A DNA stretch of 63,949 nucleotides from contig CAIMHT010000008.1 of the NCBI GenBank assembly GCA_903840935.1, positions 1 through 63,949 on the forward strand, given 5' to 3'. Position numbers and translations under genes: made by a program. The stretch is from an uncultured Chlorobiaceae bacterium. GTDB taxonomy: Bacteria; Bacteroidota; Chlorobiia; Chlorobiales; Chlorobiaceae. Positions within the stretch are counted from its first letter, which is position 1; every line of letters starts with the position of its first letter. Under the pieces are notes generated by a model. The model saw only the letters and a program-made list of their open reading frames with translations. It was not told where the DNA came from and ran no database searches. This document shows positions 17,470-26,691 of the stretch, in pieces.

Positions 17470-20304
17470 TTAGTGGGCTTCGAGCCAGTTTTTTCCAATA
17501 CCGGTATCGACCAGTACCGGAACGTTATTTAGACCGCAAGTTGTTGCAGCATCAATCATTGCTTGTTCAACAAGTGCTGAAAGCTGCTCTTTTTCTGCAT
17601 CAGTTGTTTCAAAGAGCAGTTCGTCATGCACCTGGAGAATCATGACGGACCTCATGTTGTGATGGTGCATTCTGGTGCTGCAGAGGTTCATGGCACATTT
17701 GATGATGTCGGCGGCTGTGCCCTGAATTGGCGTATTCATGGCAGCCCTTTCGGCTGCTTTTTTCAGGTTTGTATTCCGGCTGTTGAGGTCAGCAAGGTAA
17801 CGGCGACGTCCAAGGATGGTTGAGACATACCCTTTCTCCCTTCCGGTTTCAATAATACCCTGCAATGCTTCGAAAAGTTTTGGATACTTCGATATGTAGG
17901 TGTCAATAATCGCCTTGGCCTCTTTTTGTGTGATATTGAGTCTTCGTGCGAGGCCAAAAGGCATGATGCCGTAAAGGACTCCGAAATTCACCTCTTTTGC
18001 CTTGCGTCGCATATCGCCGCTAATTTCGTTGGAGTCGAAAATCACCTTTGCAGTTGCGGTGTGAATGTCTTCGCCGTTTTGAAATGCTGTGAGGAGCTGG
18101 GGGTCTTTGGAGATTTCAGCGGCAATTCTCAGCTCAATTTGGGAATAATCGGCCGAGAGAAGCCATTTCTCTGGTGATGACGGGATGAATGCTTTACGGA
18201 TCTCTTTTCCGAGTGCTGTGCGTATGGGAATGTTCTGCAGATTCGGTTTAGATGATGAGAGACGACCTGTTGCCGTGACATATTGATTGAAAGAGGTGTG
18301 AAGCCTTCCTGTCAAGGGGTTGACCATTTTTGGTAATGCGTCGATATAGGTGCTTGTGAGTTTCTGGAGGCTTCTGTATTCGAGGAGGTCACGTGCAATG
18401 GGATAGAGCACAGCCAGTTCTTCAAGTACTTCGACATTGGTTGAGTAGCCTGTTTTTGTCGCTTTTTTGGGTGGAATGCCAAGAACAGTGAAGAGGATAT
18501 GGGCAAGCTGTTTCGGAGAGTCGATGTTGAAGAGGGAGCCTGCGGCAGTATATATTTTTTCTGTCAGCCGTTCGAGCTCAATTTTTGCTTTTTCAGAGGC
18601 TTTTTCAAGATGGGCGGTGTCAATACAGACGCCTTCATATTCCATTGCGGCAAGGAGTGATACCAGCGGGAATTCAATGTTTTCGCAGAGCCAGAGCAGC
18701 TCTTTTTCATGGTCCAGTTTTTTGCGGAACATTTCCTCAAGCTGAAGGGCGAGATCGGCATCCTGGCAAGCATAGTCAGAGAGTTTTTCTGGTTCTACCT
18801 CAAAGATATGCTGTTTTGTTTTTCCTGTTCCAACCAGTTCATCGAAGGTTGTTGTCTGATATCCGAGATAGTGGGCCGCCAGGTCATCGAGATTGTGGCG
18901 CTCATCCGGGTTGAGTACATAGCTGGCAAGCATGGTGTCGAATCCAACAGGAGAGAGCTCTATGCCATATTTTTTCAGGACGAGAATGTCGTATTTGAGA
19001 TTCTGGCCGGTTTTTGGCAGAGATGCATTTTCAAGCAGCGGTTTGAGGAGTTTGAGCGTTGTTTCGCGGTGAAGTGTGCTTTTGGCAAAAGAGATGAATC
19101 GCGCCGCTCCGGCCTCTTTGCAGATCGAGATACCGGCCAGTTCGGCTTCAAAAGTATCAAGACTGGTGGTTTCAGTATCGACGGCGATGCGTCGGGCTCC
19201 CTGGAGCGACTCCATAAGTTCCTGTAATTTTTCCTGTGTATCGACGCGAGCATAGTCCGCTCCCTCTTGCGGGGATCGAAGGGCGGATAGCTGGTTTTCA
19301 CGATGATCGGCTGATTCTTCAGGGAGTGGCGCTTTTGCTGAGGGATTTCGCGGAAGTTCTCCGAAAAGTGATGATACTCTTGAGGCAACGGTTTTAAGAC
19401 CGAGTTTTTGCAGCAGCGGAAAAAGTTTTGCCGGGTCTGGTAAGGCGCAAGCAAGTTCTTTCAGTGTCACATCAATCTGCAGGTCGGTACGTATGGTGAC
19501 CAGTTTTGTTATCAGGTCGAGCGTTGGTTGAAATTCCTGGAGGCTGTGGCGGTTTTTGGGGGAGATGTCGTCGAGGTGCGCATAGATATTCTGCAGGGAG
19601 CCATATTTGCCAAGCAGGGAGACTGCGGTTTTTGGACCAATTCCTTTTGCACCGGGAATATTGTCTGAGGTATCACCGGTGAGGGTCAGAAACTGGGTGA
19701 AGAGCTCCGGTGGAACACCAAATTGCTGGATAATCTCCTTTTTTCCAAGCAGCTCAAGCTCATTGTGGTTAATGCCGGGTTTGAGGATTTGTACCCCTTC
19801 ATGCACCAGTTGGGCAAGATCCTTGTCGGGAGTGACAATGTAGATTTGGCATGTTTGTGCAAATTTATGCGAGGCGGTGCCGATGAGATCGTCTGCTTCG
19901 TATCCTGGAGCTTTGATGAGTGGAATGTCGAAGGCTTCAAGGAGCTCGAAGATGGCGTCAAGCTGCATGATGAGATCTTCTGGCGGTGAAGGTCGATTGG
20001 CCTTGTATAGAGGATAAAGATCGTGCCGAAAGGTCTTTTCCTTGCTGTCAAATACCGCTGCGAGGTAATTGGGTTTAAAGGTTTCAAAGATTTTCAGCAT
20101 TGCGGAAGTAAAGCCGTAGATCGCCCCGGTGGGCATTCCGTCCCGGTTTGTCATGTTTGCCCGTTGCAGGGCAAAAAAGGCCCGGTAGACGATGGCCATG
20201 CCGTCAAGCAGAAAGAGTGATGGTTTTTCTATGAGCGCTGCCGCTTCTTCAGGTTTTTTTTCTATTGCAGCGGGAGAAAAAAAATCGAGCTGTCGGTGCT
20301 TCAT
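17470..20304 (-). CDS. polA: DNA polymerase I
   Basis: PolA is full length (944 residues) with three domains: the 5'-3' exonuclease (about 25-315; 'FLLDGMAIVYRAFFAL', 'GYEADDLIGT'), the 3'-5' proofreading exonuclease (from about 370) and the family A polymerase (about 560-944). The proofreading motif is intact (Asp376-Thr-Glu378), unlike in Thermus Taq. Polymerase motif A is at 'ADYSQIELR' (Asp719), the O-helix at 'EVNFGVLYG', and motif C at 'QVHDELLFE'. An unusual 28-residue N-terminal extension precedes the exonuclease domain. The start ATG overlaps the pheA stop by 4 bp (ATGA), so the genes are translationally coupled. Confidence 0.97.
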   Translation of the reverse strand: MKHRQLDFFSPAAIEKKPEEAAALIEKPSLFLLDGMAIVYRAFFALQRANMTNRDGMPTGAIYGFTSAMLKIFETFKPNYLAAVFDSKEKTFRHDLYPLYKANRPSPPEDLIMQLDAIFELLEAFDIPLIKAPGYEADDLIGTASHKFAQTCQIYIVTPDKDLAQLVHEGVQILKPGINHNELELLGKKEIIQQFGVPPELFTQFLTLTGDTSDNIPGAKGIGPKTAVSLLGKYGSLQNIYAHLDDISPKNRHSLQEFQPTLDLITKLVTIRTDLQIDVTLKELACALPDPAKLFPLLQKLGLKTVASRVSSLFGELPRNPSAKAPLPEESADHRENQLSALRSPQEGADYARVDTQEKLQELMESLQGARRIAVDTETTSLDTFEAELAGISICKEAGAARFISFAKSTLHRETTLKLLKPLLENASLPKTGQNLKYDILVLKKYGIELSPVGFDTMLASYVLNPDERHNLDDLAAHYLGYQTTTFDELVGTGKTKQHIFEVEPEKLSDYACQDADLALQLEEMFRKKLDHEKELLWLCENIEFPLVSLLAAMEYEGVCIDTAHLEKASEKAKIELERLTEKIYTAAGSLFNIDSPKQLAHILFTVLGIPPKKATKTGYSTNVEVLEELAVLYPIARDLLEYRSLQKLTSTYIDALPKMVNPLTGRLHTSFNQYVTATGRLSSSKPNLQNIPIRTALGKEIRKAFIPSSPEKWLLSADYSQIELRIAAEISKDPQLLTAFQNGEDIHTATAKVIFDSNEISGDMRRKAKEVNFGVLYGIMPFGLARRLNITQKEAKAIIDTYISKYPKLFEALQGIIETGREKGYVSTILGRRRYLADLNSRNTNLKKAAERAAMNTPIQGTAADIIKCAMNLCSTRMHHHNMRSVMILQVHDELLFETTDAEKEQLSALVEQAMIDAATTCGLNNVPVLVDTGIGKNWLEAH

Positions 20305-21143
20305 TCCGCAACTACTCCATAACTTCCAAGGACGTTGACCATGGTGGCAAATTCACGGAGGTGGCAAAGGGCATTGTGGATGTTCCGGTCATGCTGGTCG
20401 CCGATACAATCGACATAAAAGAGATATTCAAAGGCTTTTTTCCTGAACGGCCTCGATTCTATTTTTGTCAGATCAATATCTCGCAGGGCAAAAGTAGCCA
20501 GTGCCTTGAAAAGTGAGCCTGGTTCATTGGGGAGCGTGAATACGATGGAGGTCTTGTGTTGACGGCTCTCCAGTGTTGTTTCAAGTGGCAGGGGTTCTGG
20601 ATTGATTGCATGGGTAATGCAGAAAAAACGGGTGATATTCCACTCTTCATCAGCAAGGTTTTCCTGCAGGATTTCAAGCCCATAGAGTTCGGCGGCCCTT
20701 TTTGAGGCTATGGCAAGCTTTGTTGCATTCTGCTCGGCAGCGATCATTTTCGCACTGCCGGCTGTATCGTAGGCCACTTCAGCCTTGAGATGCTGGTGAG
20801 TGGCAAAAAAGTTTCGGCACTGGGCCAATGCCTGTGGGTGGGAGAGTACCTTCAGTGCATTTTGTATTGATGAGCCGGGAGTGCCGAGCAGACAGTGCTT
20901 CACTTTGACAAAGGTTTCTGCCACAATCGTGACCGGATGTTGAAGCAGAAGGTCATAGTTGTGATGAATGCTGCCTCCCAGTGAATTTTCTATGGGGATG
21001 ACGGCATAATTGACTTCGTGGTTTTCAACGGCAGCAAAAACTTCGTCAAATGATTCAAAGGGTTTTGGCTCTCCGATTCGAAGCGCGGCGATTTCACTGT
21101 AAGCTCCAGGTTCACCCTGATAGGCGGTCATTACGTTTGTCAT
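20301..21143 (-). CDS. pheA: Prephenate dehydratase with ACT domain
   Basis: The enzyme converts prephenate to phenylpyruvate for phenylalanine synthesis. It is a stand-alone dehydratase without chorismate mutase. The catalytic domain shows 'AYQGEPGAYSE', 'YAVIPIENSLGGSI' and 'NITRFFCI' (the TRF catalytic motif). The C-terminal ACT domain ('SIVFTLPNEPGSLFKAL', 'LTKIESRPFR') gives feedback control by phenylalanine. I took the ATG at 21143; the open frame reaches 21218 but the extra residues do not resemble the family, and an ATG four codons later is also possible. It is first in the minus-strand run and divergent from yebC. Confidence 0.95.
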   Translation of the reverse strand: MTNVMTAYQGEPGAYSEIAALRIGEPKPFESFDEVFAAVENHEVNYAVIPIENSLGGSIHHNYDLLLQHPVTIVAETFVKVKHCLLGTPGSSIQNALKVLSHPQALAQCRNFFATHQHLKAEVAYDTAGSAKMIAAEQNATKLAIASKRAAELYGLEILQENLADEEWNITRFFCITHAINPEPLPLETTLESRQHKTSIVFTLPNEPGSLFKALATFALRDIDLTKIESRPFRKKAFEYLFYVDCIGDQHDRNIHNALCHLREFATMVNVLGSYGVVAE

Positions 21144-21260
21144 TGTTTTTTCTTGTTGGTAACTTGCACGAATGCAGTCAGATTTGATTTTATTTAAAGA
21201 AAATAAATCTATTATCATAGGCAGACGTTTGAAGGGAATAATAAATCACCATTTTTTATT

Positions 21261-22013
21261 ATGTCAGGACACAGTAAATGGGCAACCATTAAGAGAAAAA
21301 AGGCGGTAACCGATCAGAAACGGGGCAGTTTGTTCACCAAACTGGTTAAGGAGATTACCATTGCGGCTAAAATGGGTGGCGGTGATCCTTCGGGCAATCC
21401 CCGTCTCCGACTTGCGATTGATACGGCAAGGGATAATTCCATGCCGATGGAGAATATCCAGCGTGCGGTCAAGAAGGGAACAGGCGAGCTTGATGGTGTG
21501 ACCTGGGATGAGATAACCTACGAGGGGTATGGTCCTGCAGGGATTGCGCTGATTATTGAGACGGCAACGGATAACCGTAACCGTACGGTTGCCGATATCC
21601 GTCACATCATGAGTCGTAACAATGGCTCTCTTGGTGAAAGTGGCAGTGTTTCCTGGATGTTCCAGCGAAAGGGATCTCTTGATGTTCCCCGTTCGGCTTC
21701 CGGTGAGGATCAACTTATGGAACTTCTTCTTGATGCAGGTCTTGAAGATCTTGGCATCGATGATGAAAACTATTTTACGATTACAACTGACGTCAAGGAT
21801 CTTGAACGGGTCAAAAAAGTGCTTGACGAGTCAGGGATCAAGTATGAGAATGCAAAAATTGATCTTGTGCCGGAAAATTATATTGTGCTTGAAGCTGACG
21901 ATGCCCGCAAAGTGATCAAGCTGATCGATGCGTTTGAAAGCAATGATGATGTGCAGGCGGTCTATTCCAATATGGAGCTCAGCGAGAGTGCAATGAGCAG
22001 TTTAAACGAGTAG
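21261..22013 (+). CDS. yebC: YebC/PmpR (TACO1) family protein
   Basis: At 250 residues this is a full-length member of the YebC/TACO1 family, recognised by its invariant start '[15 protein letters not shown]' and by '[12 protein letters not shown]', '[12 protein letters not shown]' and 'GSVSWMF'. Members are described as transcriptional regulators and, more recently, as aids to translation of difficult sequences. Its stop is directly followed by the ruvC start (0 bp), the common yebC-ruvC pairing in bacteria. Confidence 0.96.
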   Translation: MSGHSKWATIKRKKAVTDQKRGSLFTKLVKEITIAAKMGGGDPSGNPRLRLAIDTARDNSMPMENIQRAVKKGTGELDGVTWDEITYEGYGPAGIALIIETATDNRNRTVADIRHIMSRNNGSLGESGSVSWMFQRKGSLDVPRSASGEDQLMELLLDAGLEDLGIDDENYFTITTDVKDLERVKKVLDESGIKYENAKIDLVPENYIVLEADDARKVIKLIDAFESNDDVQAVYSNMELSESAMSSLNE

Positions 22014-22580
22014 ATGGTGGTTGTTCTGGGGATTGATCCTGGAAGCCGGTTTACTGGCTATGGTGTTATTCGTCATAGTGGCGCGGGTTTTGCTGTTCTT
22101 GCATCGGGCGTTATCAGGTTGCACCCCCGTAGCACTCATGCCGAGAGGATCGGCCAGATTTACAAGGAGCTTGAGGAGGTTATTGCTGATTTCCGGCCTG
22201 GGCGCGTTGCTCTTGAAACTGCTTTTCTGAGCAGGAACGTGCAGTCGGCACTGAAACTTGGTCAGGTGAGGGGGGCAATTATTGCCCTTGCGATGAACCG
22301 GAAGCTTCTGTTGCACGAGTATGCTCCTCGTGAGGTAAAGCTGGCAGTGACCGGAAAGGGGGCGGCAAGCAAGGAGCAGGTAGCGTCTATGGTTGCAAGG
22401 GTACTTGCCCTTACTCCGATTCCCGAGCCATTCGATGTGACTGATGCTCTTGGTATCGCGTTGTGCGATCTGCTGAGAGGTGAACGCCCGGAGCATCTCC
22501 GGCAGTTTGGAAAGAGCTGGAAAGGGGGGAGCAACTGGTCGAAGTTTGTCCAGGCATCCCCTGATATGGTTATCCGGTAG
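22014..22580 (+). CDS. ruvC: Crossover junction endodeoxyribonuclease RuvC
   Basis: RuvC cuts Holliday junctions with RuvAB. The 188-residue RNase H-like fold shows '[16 protein letters not shown]' (first acidic residue), '[23 protein letters not shown]' (Glu), and '[13 protein letters not shown]' (last acidic residues). The start abuts the yebC stop without a gap. The matching helicase gene ruvB lies at 52.7 kb in the same window; ruvA is not visible. Confidence 0.96.
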   Translation: MVVVLGIDPGSRFTGYGVIRHSGAGFAVLASGVIRLHPRSTHAERIGQIYKELEEVIADFRPGRVALETAFLSRNVQSALKLGQVRGAIIALAMNRKLLLHEYAPREVKLAVTGKGAASKEQVASMVARVLALTPIPEPFDVTDALGIALCDLLRGERPEHLRQFGKSWKGGSNWSKFVQASPDMVIR

Positions 22581-22655
22581 TTTTCGACCTTCGAAGAGGG
22601 GGAGTTCCTCCGTGTTAAAAAGAGTGTCGGTGACTCAATACTAAATTGCAAAACT

Positions 22656-23210
22656 GTGGAAGGTCGTATATTTAATCTCCCGAATTGTCTCAGTTTTCTG
22701 AGAATACTCTTGATTCCCTGGTTTCTCTACTATTTTCATACCGGTCGTCTTGACATAGCAATTGTCATTATGATTGTGGCTGTTCTGACTGACTGGTTCG
22801 ACGGCCAGGCGGCTCGATGGACGAACGAGGTTTCAGAAATGGGTAAAATTCTTGATCCTCTTGCCGACAAACTTTGCCTTGCCAGTGTAGCACTCTATTT
22901 TCTCTGGATGGGTCAGCTTCCGTTGTGGTTTGTGCTTTTTGCCGTACTTCGTGATATCCTGATTTTTGTCGGAGCAGGGTATGTCAAATTTCGTCATTCT
23001 GTTGTAACGACATCACTCTGGCCGGGAAAATGGGCGGTGGGATTTGTCTCTATGATGTTTATCGCAATGGTCTGGCCTCATCCATTTTTTAAGCATTATC
23101 CGGTGAAGGAGTTTTTTTTGTACCTTTCTACCGTCATGCTTCTCTACTCCTTCTTCCTCTATTGCATGAGATTTCTCAAAATTCATAAAGGGCTGGAGTT
23201 CAAGGCCTGA
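22656..23210 (+). CDS. pgsA: CDP-alcohol phosphatidyltransferase (phosphatidylglycerophosphate synthase-like)
   Basis: This 184-residue integral membrane enzyme starts at GTG 22656. The CDP-alcohol phosphotransferase signature D-G-(x)2-A-R-(x)8-G-(x)3-D-(x)3-D is complete in 'WFDGQAARWTNEVSEMGKILDPLADK'-like sequence (about residues 48-72). Several hydrophobic helices follow. The likely reaction is CDP-diacylglycerol plus glycerol-3-phosphate to phosphatidylglycerophosphate; phosphatidylserine or inositol synthase activity cannot be excluded from the motif alone. It lies 75 bp downstream of ruvC. Confidence 0.88.
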   Translation: MEGRIFNLPNCLSFLRILLIPWFLYYFHTGRLDIAIVIMIVAVLTDWFDGQAARWTNEVSEMGKILDPLADKLCLASVALYFLWMGQLPLWFVLFAVLRDILIFVGAGYVKFRHSVVTTSLWPGKWAVGFVSMMFIAMVWPHPFFKHYPVKEFFLYLSTVMLLYSFFLYCMRFLKIHKGLEFKA

Positions 23211-23552
23211 GTTTCGATGCACCGATTCCTCTCTCTGAAGGAGTTTTTTCTCTTGTTATTTTTTTTGTTACGCACTGTTTTTTTGAGATCAATCAGTGCC
23301 ATCTTCGATATGGATAACTTTGTTGCCGTAGCATAAGTTTTGAGGGTATTTGTTTATAAGTTTCTTTTATATAAGCAATTAAATGTGTTAATGTGTCGCG
23401 TTTTGTTGATTTTGGAATGTTGATAACTTGTTGATGGATTGTTGAATGGGCTTTTCGGGCAGCTTTTTGCAAGCTCTTTTATTGCGGTTAAAAACAGAGA
23501 AACGCCCGTCTTTTGATAGGCCGGGCGTTTCTCTGTTTCTGACGATGCTCTT
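23211..23552. other. Intergenic region between pgsA and lpxC/fabZ
   Basis: This 342-bp convergent intergenic stretch is T-rich on the plus strand and holds several GTTGAT/GTTGAA words around 23404-23445, including TGTTGATAA (one mismatch from a DnaA-box-type 9-mer). I see no gene in it. Its right part contains a strong terminator hairpin (23492-23538) for the minus-strand lpxC/fabZ gene. Confidence 0.5.
23492..23538 (-). terminator. Terminator of lpxC/fabZ
   Basis: A perfect 17-bp inverted repeat (AAACAGAGAAACGCCCG and its complement) encloses a 13-nt loop. It lies 15 bp after the stop of lpxC/fabZ in the reading direction of that gene and ends in a short T run on the minus strand. Confidence 0.85.
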
Positions 23553-24956
23553 TTACTTGTTTTTCGGAGCAACCGTTGCCATAAGGGATGCTTCGCAGAC
23601 AAGTTCGCCTCTTACATAGGCTTTTGCGTCAAACTGGCAGACGTTTCTGCGCTTGTTTGTCAAGGTTGCTTCAATGACCAGTGTATCGCCTGGAAGCACC
23701 GGTTTGCGGAAGCGGGCCTTGTCGATACCCATGAAGTAGACAACGCTCTCCTTGATATTGTCGTTGCCGTTGAGCATCATGATGCCGCCGGTCTGAGCCA
23801 TGGCTTCAAGAATGAGAACGCCTGGCATAATAGGATTTCCGGGAAAATGGCCCTGGAAGAAGGGTTCGTTTATGGTGACGTTTTTGATTGATACAATTTT
23901 TTCGTCAAGTTTGAACTCCACAATCTTGTCGATCAAAAGGAAAGGGTAGCGGTGAGGGAGGATCTTTTGAATCGCATTGATGTCAAAAATTACTCCCGCT
24001 TTTTTCTCGTGCTGGTACTGTCGGGCAAGCTTGTTGCGGTCGGCATATTTTTTAAGTTGCTTGACGAATTCTACATTCGAAGCATGACCGGGACGGGCAC
24101 CGAGCACCTGGGCCTTGAGTGGCATACCGAGGAGTGCAATATCGCCGAGAAGGTCGAGCAGTTTATGGCGTGCAGGTTCATTCTTGAAGCGCAGTTCGCG
24201 GTTGTTGAGGATACCGTTTTCACCAAGCACAAGATTTTGGCTCTCCAGACCGAGTTTTTGGCTAAGTTCCGCAAGCTCCTCTTGCTTCATGGCTTTATCG
24301 ATAATGACAATGGCGTTGTTTATATCGCCACCCTTGATGATGCCCTGGTTTGCAAGTGCCTCAACTTCGCTAAGGAAACAGAAGGTTCTGGAGGATGAGA
24401 AATCTTTGAAAAATTCTTTGTCAAGGTCAAAAAGGCCTGAGTGCTGTGAGCCGAGTGCCGGATTTTTGTAATCCACCATGACGGTTATCCTGAAGCTGTC
24501 GAGAGGCAGCGCTACAATATCGACGCCATTTTCCGCATCATGGTATTCAATGGTGTCATCAATGACCAGGTAATTTTTCGGCTCATCCTGCTCCTGGAAA
24601 CCGGCTTCGAGGAGTGCTTCGGCAAAAGGGTGCGAGCTTCCGTCCATGACCGGAGGTTCCGGTCCGCTCATTTCGATCCGGCAGTTATCGATCTGGAGAC
24701 CGTAAAGAGCACCAAGAACGTGTTCAGTGGTATGAATTTTCACACCGTCGAGTGCAATGGTGGTACCCCGCAGGACATCAACGACATTTTCAATCAGGGC
24801 GGGTATTTCCGGGCTGTTATCAATATCGGTACGTACAAACCGATATCCATAGTTGGCCGGTGCCGGTTTAAAGGTGATCATGCACTCTTTGCCGGTGTGC
24901 AGTCCGGTACCCCAGAGAGAAGCTTCTTTTTGAAGCGTACGCTGATGAATGAGCAT
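23553..24956 (-). CDS. lpxC/fabZ: Bifunctional LpxC / FabZ fusion
   Basis: One protein of 467 residues joins two enzymes. Residues about 1-300 are LpxC, the zinc-dependent UDP-3-O-acyl-GlcNAc deacetylase that commits to lipid A; '[13 protein letters not shown]' and '[10 protein letters not shown]' carry zinc and catalytic residues. Residues about 320-467 are FabZ, the (3R)-hydroxyacyl-ACP dehydratase, with '[11 protein letters not shown]' (His) and '[20 protein letters not shown]' (Glu). The FabZ active-site pair is intact. This fusion is typical of the Bacteroidetes/Chlorobi group and links lipid A flux with fatty acid synthesis in one chain. The ATG at 24956 gives the normal LpxC start; the frame extends 18 codons further without similarity. 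Confidence 0.95.
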   Translation of the reverse strand: MLIHQRTLQKEASLWGTGLHTGKECMITFKPAPANYGYRFVRTDIDNSPEIPALIENVVDVLRGTTIALDGVKIHTTEHVLGALYGLQIDNCRIEMSGPEPPVMDGSSHPFAEALLEAGFQEQDEPKNYLVIDDTIEYHDAENGVDIVALPLDSFRITVMVDYKNPALGSQHSGLFDLDKEFFKDFSSSRTFCFLSEVEALANQGIIKGGDINNAIVIIDKAMKQEELAELSQKLGLESQNLVLGENGILNNRELRFKNEPARHKLLDLLGDIALLGMPLKAQVLGARPGHASNVEFVKQLKKYADRNKLARQYQHEKKAGVIFDINAIQKILPHRYPFLLIDKIVEFKLDEKIVSIKNVTINEPFFQGHFPGNPIMPGVLILEAMAQTGGIMMLNGNDNIKESVVYFMGIDKARFRKPVLPGDTLVIEATLTNKRRNVCQFDAKAYVRGELVCEASLMATVAPKNK

Positions 24957-25095
24957 AGTGGAATCGCGTTGCTCCTGGCCGGGCTTGAACCGTACAGGAA
25001 ATGAAGGCAAATTGTTATGAAGAAAAAATACTGACCTTAAAGATAATAAAGAACCATTTCCTGTTCAAATCAGGCGTACCACGAAATTCCTTTTG

Positions 25096-25905
25096 TCAAG
25101 ATATTACTGCCGTAAAGTGTTTCAGTGCTTTTTCAAGCAGAAGGGGATGGGTTGTGTTGTTGCCGGCAATAATGCTTTGCCGCTGAAAAACATCTGGCTC
25201 ACCCGAAAAATCGGTGACTGTTCCTCCAGCTTCACGGACAAGCAGTACACCTGCAGCAAAATCCCATGGAAAGAGCTTGTATTCCCAGAAGCCGTCAAAG
25301 CGGCCGCATGCGGTATAGGCAAGATCAAGGGCCGCCGAGCCTGCACGCCGGATACCGGCAGAATCGTGAATCACCTCTTTCAGCATATTGATGTACGATT
25401 CCAGGTAGTGATACTCCTTGAACGGAAGGCCGGTTCCCATGAGGAAACTCTCTTTCTCAGTGCGAGATGATATTGAGATCTGTTTGCCGTTCAGGTAAGC
25501 GCCTCCGCCTCGTTCAGCGGTAAAGAGTTCTTTCAGGACGGGTTGATAGACAACACCGGTGAGCAGGTCATTATTGCCATCTTTCAGCGCAATGCTTATT
25601 GAGAAAACGGGAAAAGAGTGTATAAAGTTAAGCGTTCCATCAAGAGGATCGACAATCCAGGTTCTTCCTGACGTGCCGTTGATTAGCGTGCCCTCTTCGC
25701 AGAGCATGCTGTCTTCGGGAAAACTTTCGGTGATTATTGAGCTGATTGCTGCTTCACAGGCATTGTCGACGTCTGTGACAAAATCCTTGAAATCTTTTGG
25801 CTTGATTTCAGAATGAGTAAGTTCTCCGAATTTTTCAAGGGTGATTGCTCCAGCAGCATAAGCCGCTTTGATAGCCGTCTGCAGCTCGTTACTTTGTTTT
25901 CCCAT
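25096..25905 (-). CDS. Inositol-monophosphatase-family phosphatase
   Basis: The protein has 269 residues with the magnesium-binding motifs of the IMPase family: Glu70/71 in 'MLCEEGT', 'WIVDPLDGTLNFIH' (Asp86, Asp89) and 'FPWDFAAGVLLVREAGG' near the C-terminus. Substrates in bacteria include inositol-1-phosphate, histidinol phosphate and PAP; the motif alone does not decide. The ATG at 25905 gives the normal start 'MGKQSNELQTAIKAA'. It is the gene upstream of lpxC/fabZ on the same strand, separated by 139 bp. Confidence 0.92.
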   Translation of the reverse strand: MGKQSNELQTAIKAAYAAGAITLEKFGELTHSEIKPKDFKDFVTDVDNACEAAISSIITESFPEDSMLCEEGTLINGTSGRTWIVDPLDGTLNFIHSFPVFSISIALKDGNNDLLTGVVYQPVLKELFTAERGGGAYLNGKQISISSRTEKESFLMGTGLPFKEYHYLESYINMLKEVIHDSAGIRRAGSAALDLAYTACGRFDGFWEYKLFPWDFAAGVLLVREAGGTVTDFSGEPDVFQRQSIIAGNNTTHPLLLEKALKHFTAVIS

Positions 25906-25945
25906 GCAACTGGTAGATAAATATTTAAGTGGCGGATAATATAAC

Positions 25946-26014
25946 ATTTCTCATAAAGAGTCCCTATGGATCCTGTCGTTCTCCTAAGGGATCTATTTCA
26001 TGCTCTTATGGGGA
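25946..26014. promoter_or_regulatory. Nested inverted repeats between the IMPase-like gene and tspO
   Basis: The 181-bp divergent region contains an inner inverted repeat (TCCCTATGG at 25961-25969 against CCTAAGGGA at 25983-25991) enclosed by an outer imperfect one (CTCATAAAGAG at about 25950-25960 against CTCTTATG at 26003-26010). Such a nested palindrome could be an operator or an RNA structure for either divergent gene. Pairing is imperfect and was done by eye. Confidence 0.35.
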
Positions 26015-26086
26015 ATTATCGGTAAGATCTCTTTGTTCTTTACGTTATAGTGATATTCTTGTTTGATAACCTTAATTAGGATAATA

Positions 26087-26563
26087 ATGAAACTTGCTAT
26101 TCCGAAGCTTGCTCTCTGTATAGGCTTGTGTTTCGTGTTTGCCTTTGCAGGCAGTTACTTTACGCCTCTTCCTGGTTCTGAGTGGTATTATTCTGTGCTC
26201 CATAAACCTTCATGGAACCCGCCTGACTGGCTATTTCCCCCGGCCTGGAGTCTGCTCTTTCTTCTCATGGGCATTACCCTCTATCTTGTTGTTCAGCAGA
26301 AGTCTGAACAAACGAAGATTCAGGGTGCTGTTATTGTATTTGGCGTTCAACTGCTGTTGAATCTTGGGTGGTCGGCCGTATTTTTCGGACTGCACTCTCC
26401 ATTGCTTGCCCTGGTTGTGATTGTTCCACTCTGGCTGGCGATTGTACTGACCATCGTGAAATTCAGGGCAATTTCTCCCTTGGCAGGTAATCTGCTGGTT
26501 CCCTATATTCTCTGGGTGAGTTTTGCCTCTTTTCTGAATTTTACGATCTGGCAGCTCAATTGA
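26087..26563 (+). CDS. tspO: TspO/MBR (translocator protein) family membrane protein
   Basis: TspO proteins are five-helix membrane proteins that bind porphyrins and regulate or transport tetrapyrroles; in Rhodobacter TspO modulates photosynthesis genes. This 158-residue copy shows the family pattern: 'PGSEWYYSVLHKPSWNPPDWLFPPAWSLLFLLMG' is the best conserved block (WxxPPxW), followed by 'LLLNLGWSAVFFGL'. A start at 26087 is supported by an AGGA six bases upstream; the frame extends to 26063. In a bacteriochlorophyll-producing organism a link to tetrapyrrole flux is plausible but inferred. Confidence 0.92.
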   Translation: MKLAIPKLALCIGLCFVFAFAGSYFTPLPGSEWYYSVLHKPSWNPPDWLFPPAWSLLFLLMGITLYLVVQQKSEQTKIQGAVIVFGVQLLLNLGWSAVFFGLHSPLLALVVIVPLWLAIVLTIVKFRAISPLAGNLLVPYILWVSFASFLNFTIWQLN

Positions 26564-26620
26564 GTCGTGCAAGGTGGTTGCTCGGTCTCATCTGAAAGGC
26601 AGGGGTTGAAATGAAAATAA

Positions 26621-26660
26621 AAGCCGAAAAAGCGCAGTTGGTGCTGCGCTTTTTCGGCTT
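26621..26660. terminator. Bidirectional terminator between tspO and acs
   Basis: A perfect 17-bp inverted repeat (AAGCCGAAAAAGCGCAG and its complement, loop TTGGTG) lies between the convergent stops of tspO and acs. A and T runs on both sides allow it to act on both strands. Confidence 0.88.
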
Positions 26661-26691
26661 TACTTCGGGTTCTGATCGAAAGTGCTGAGGC

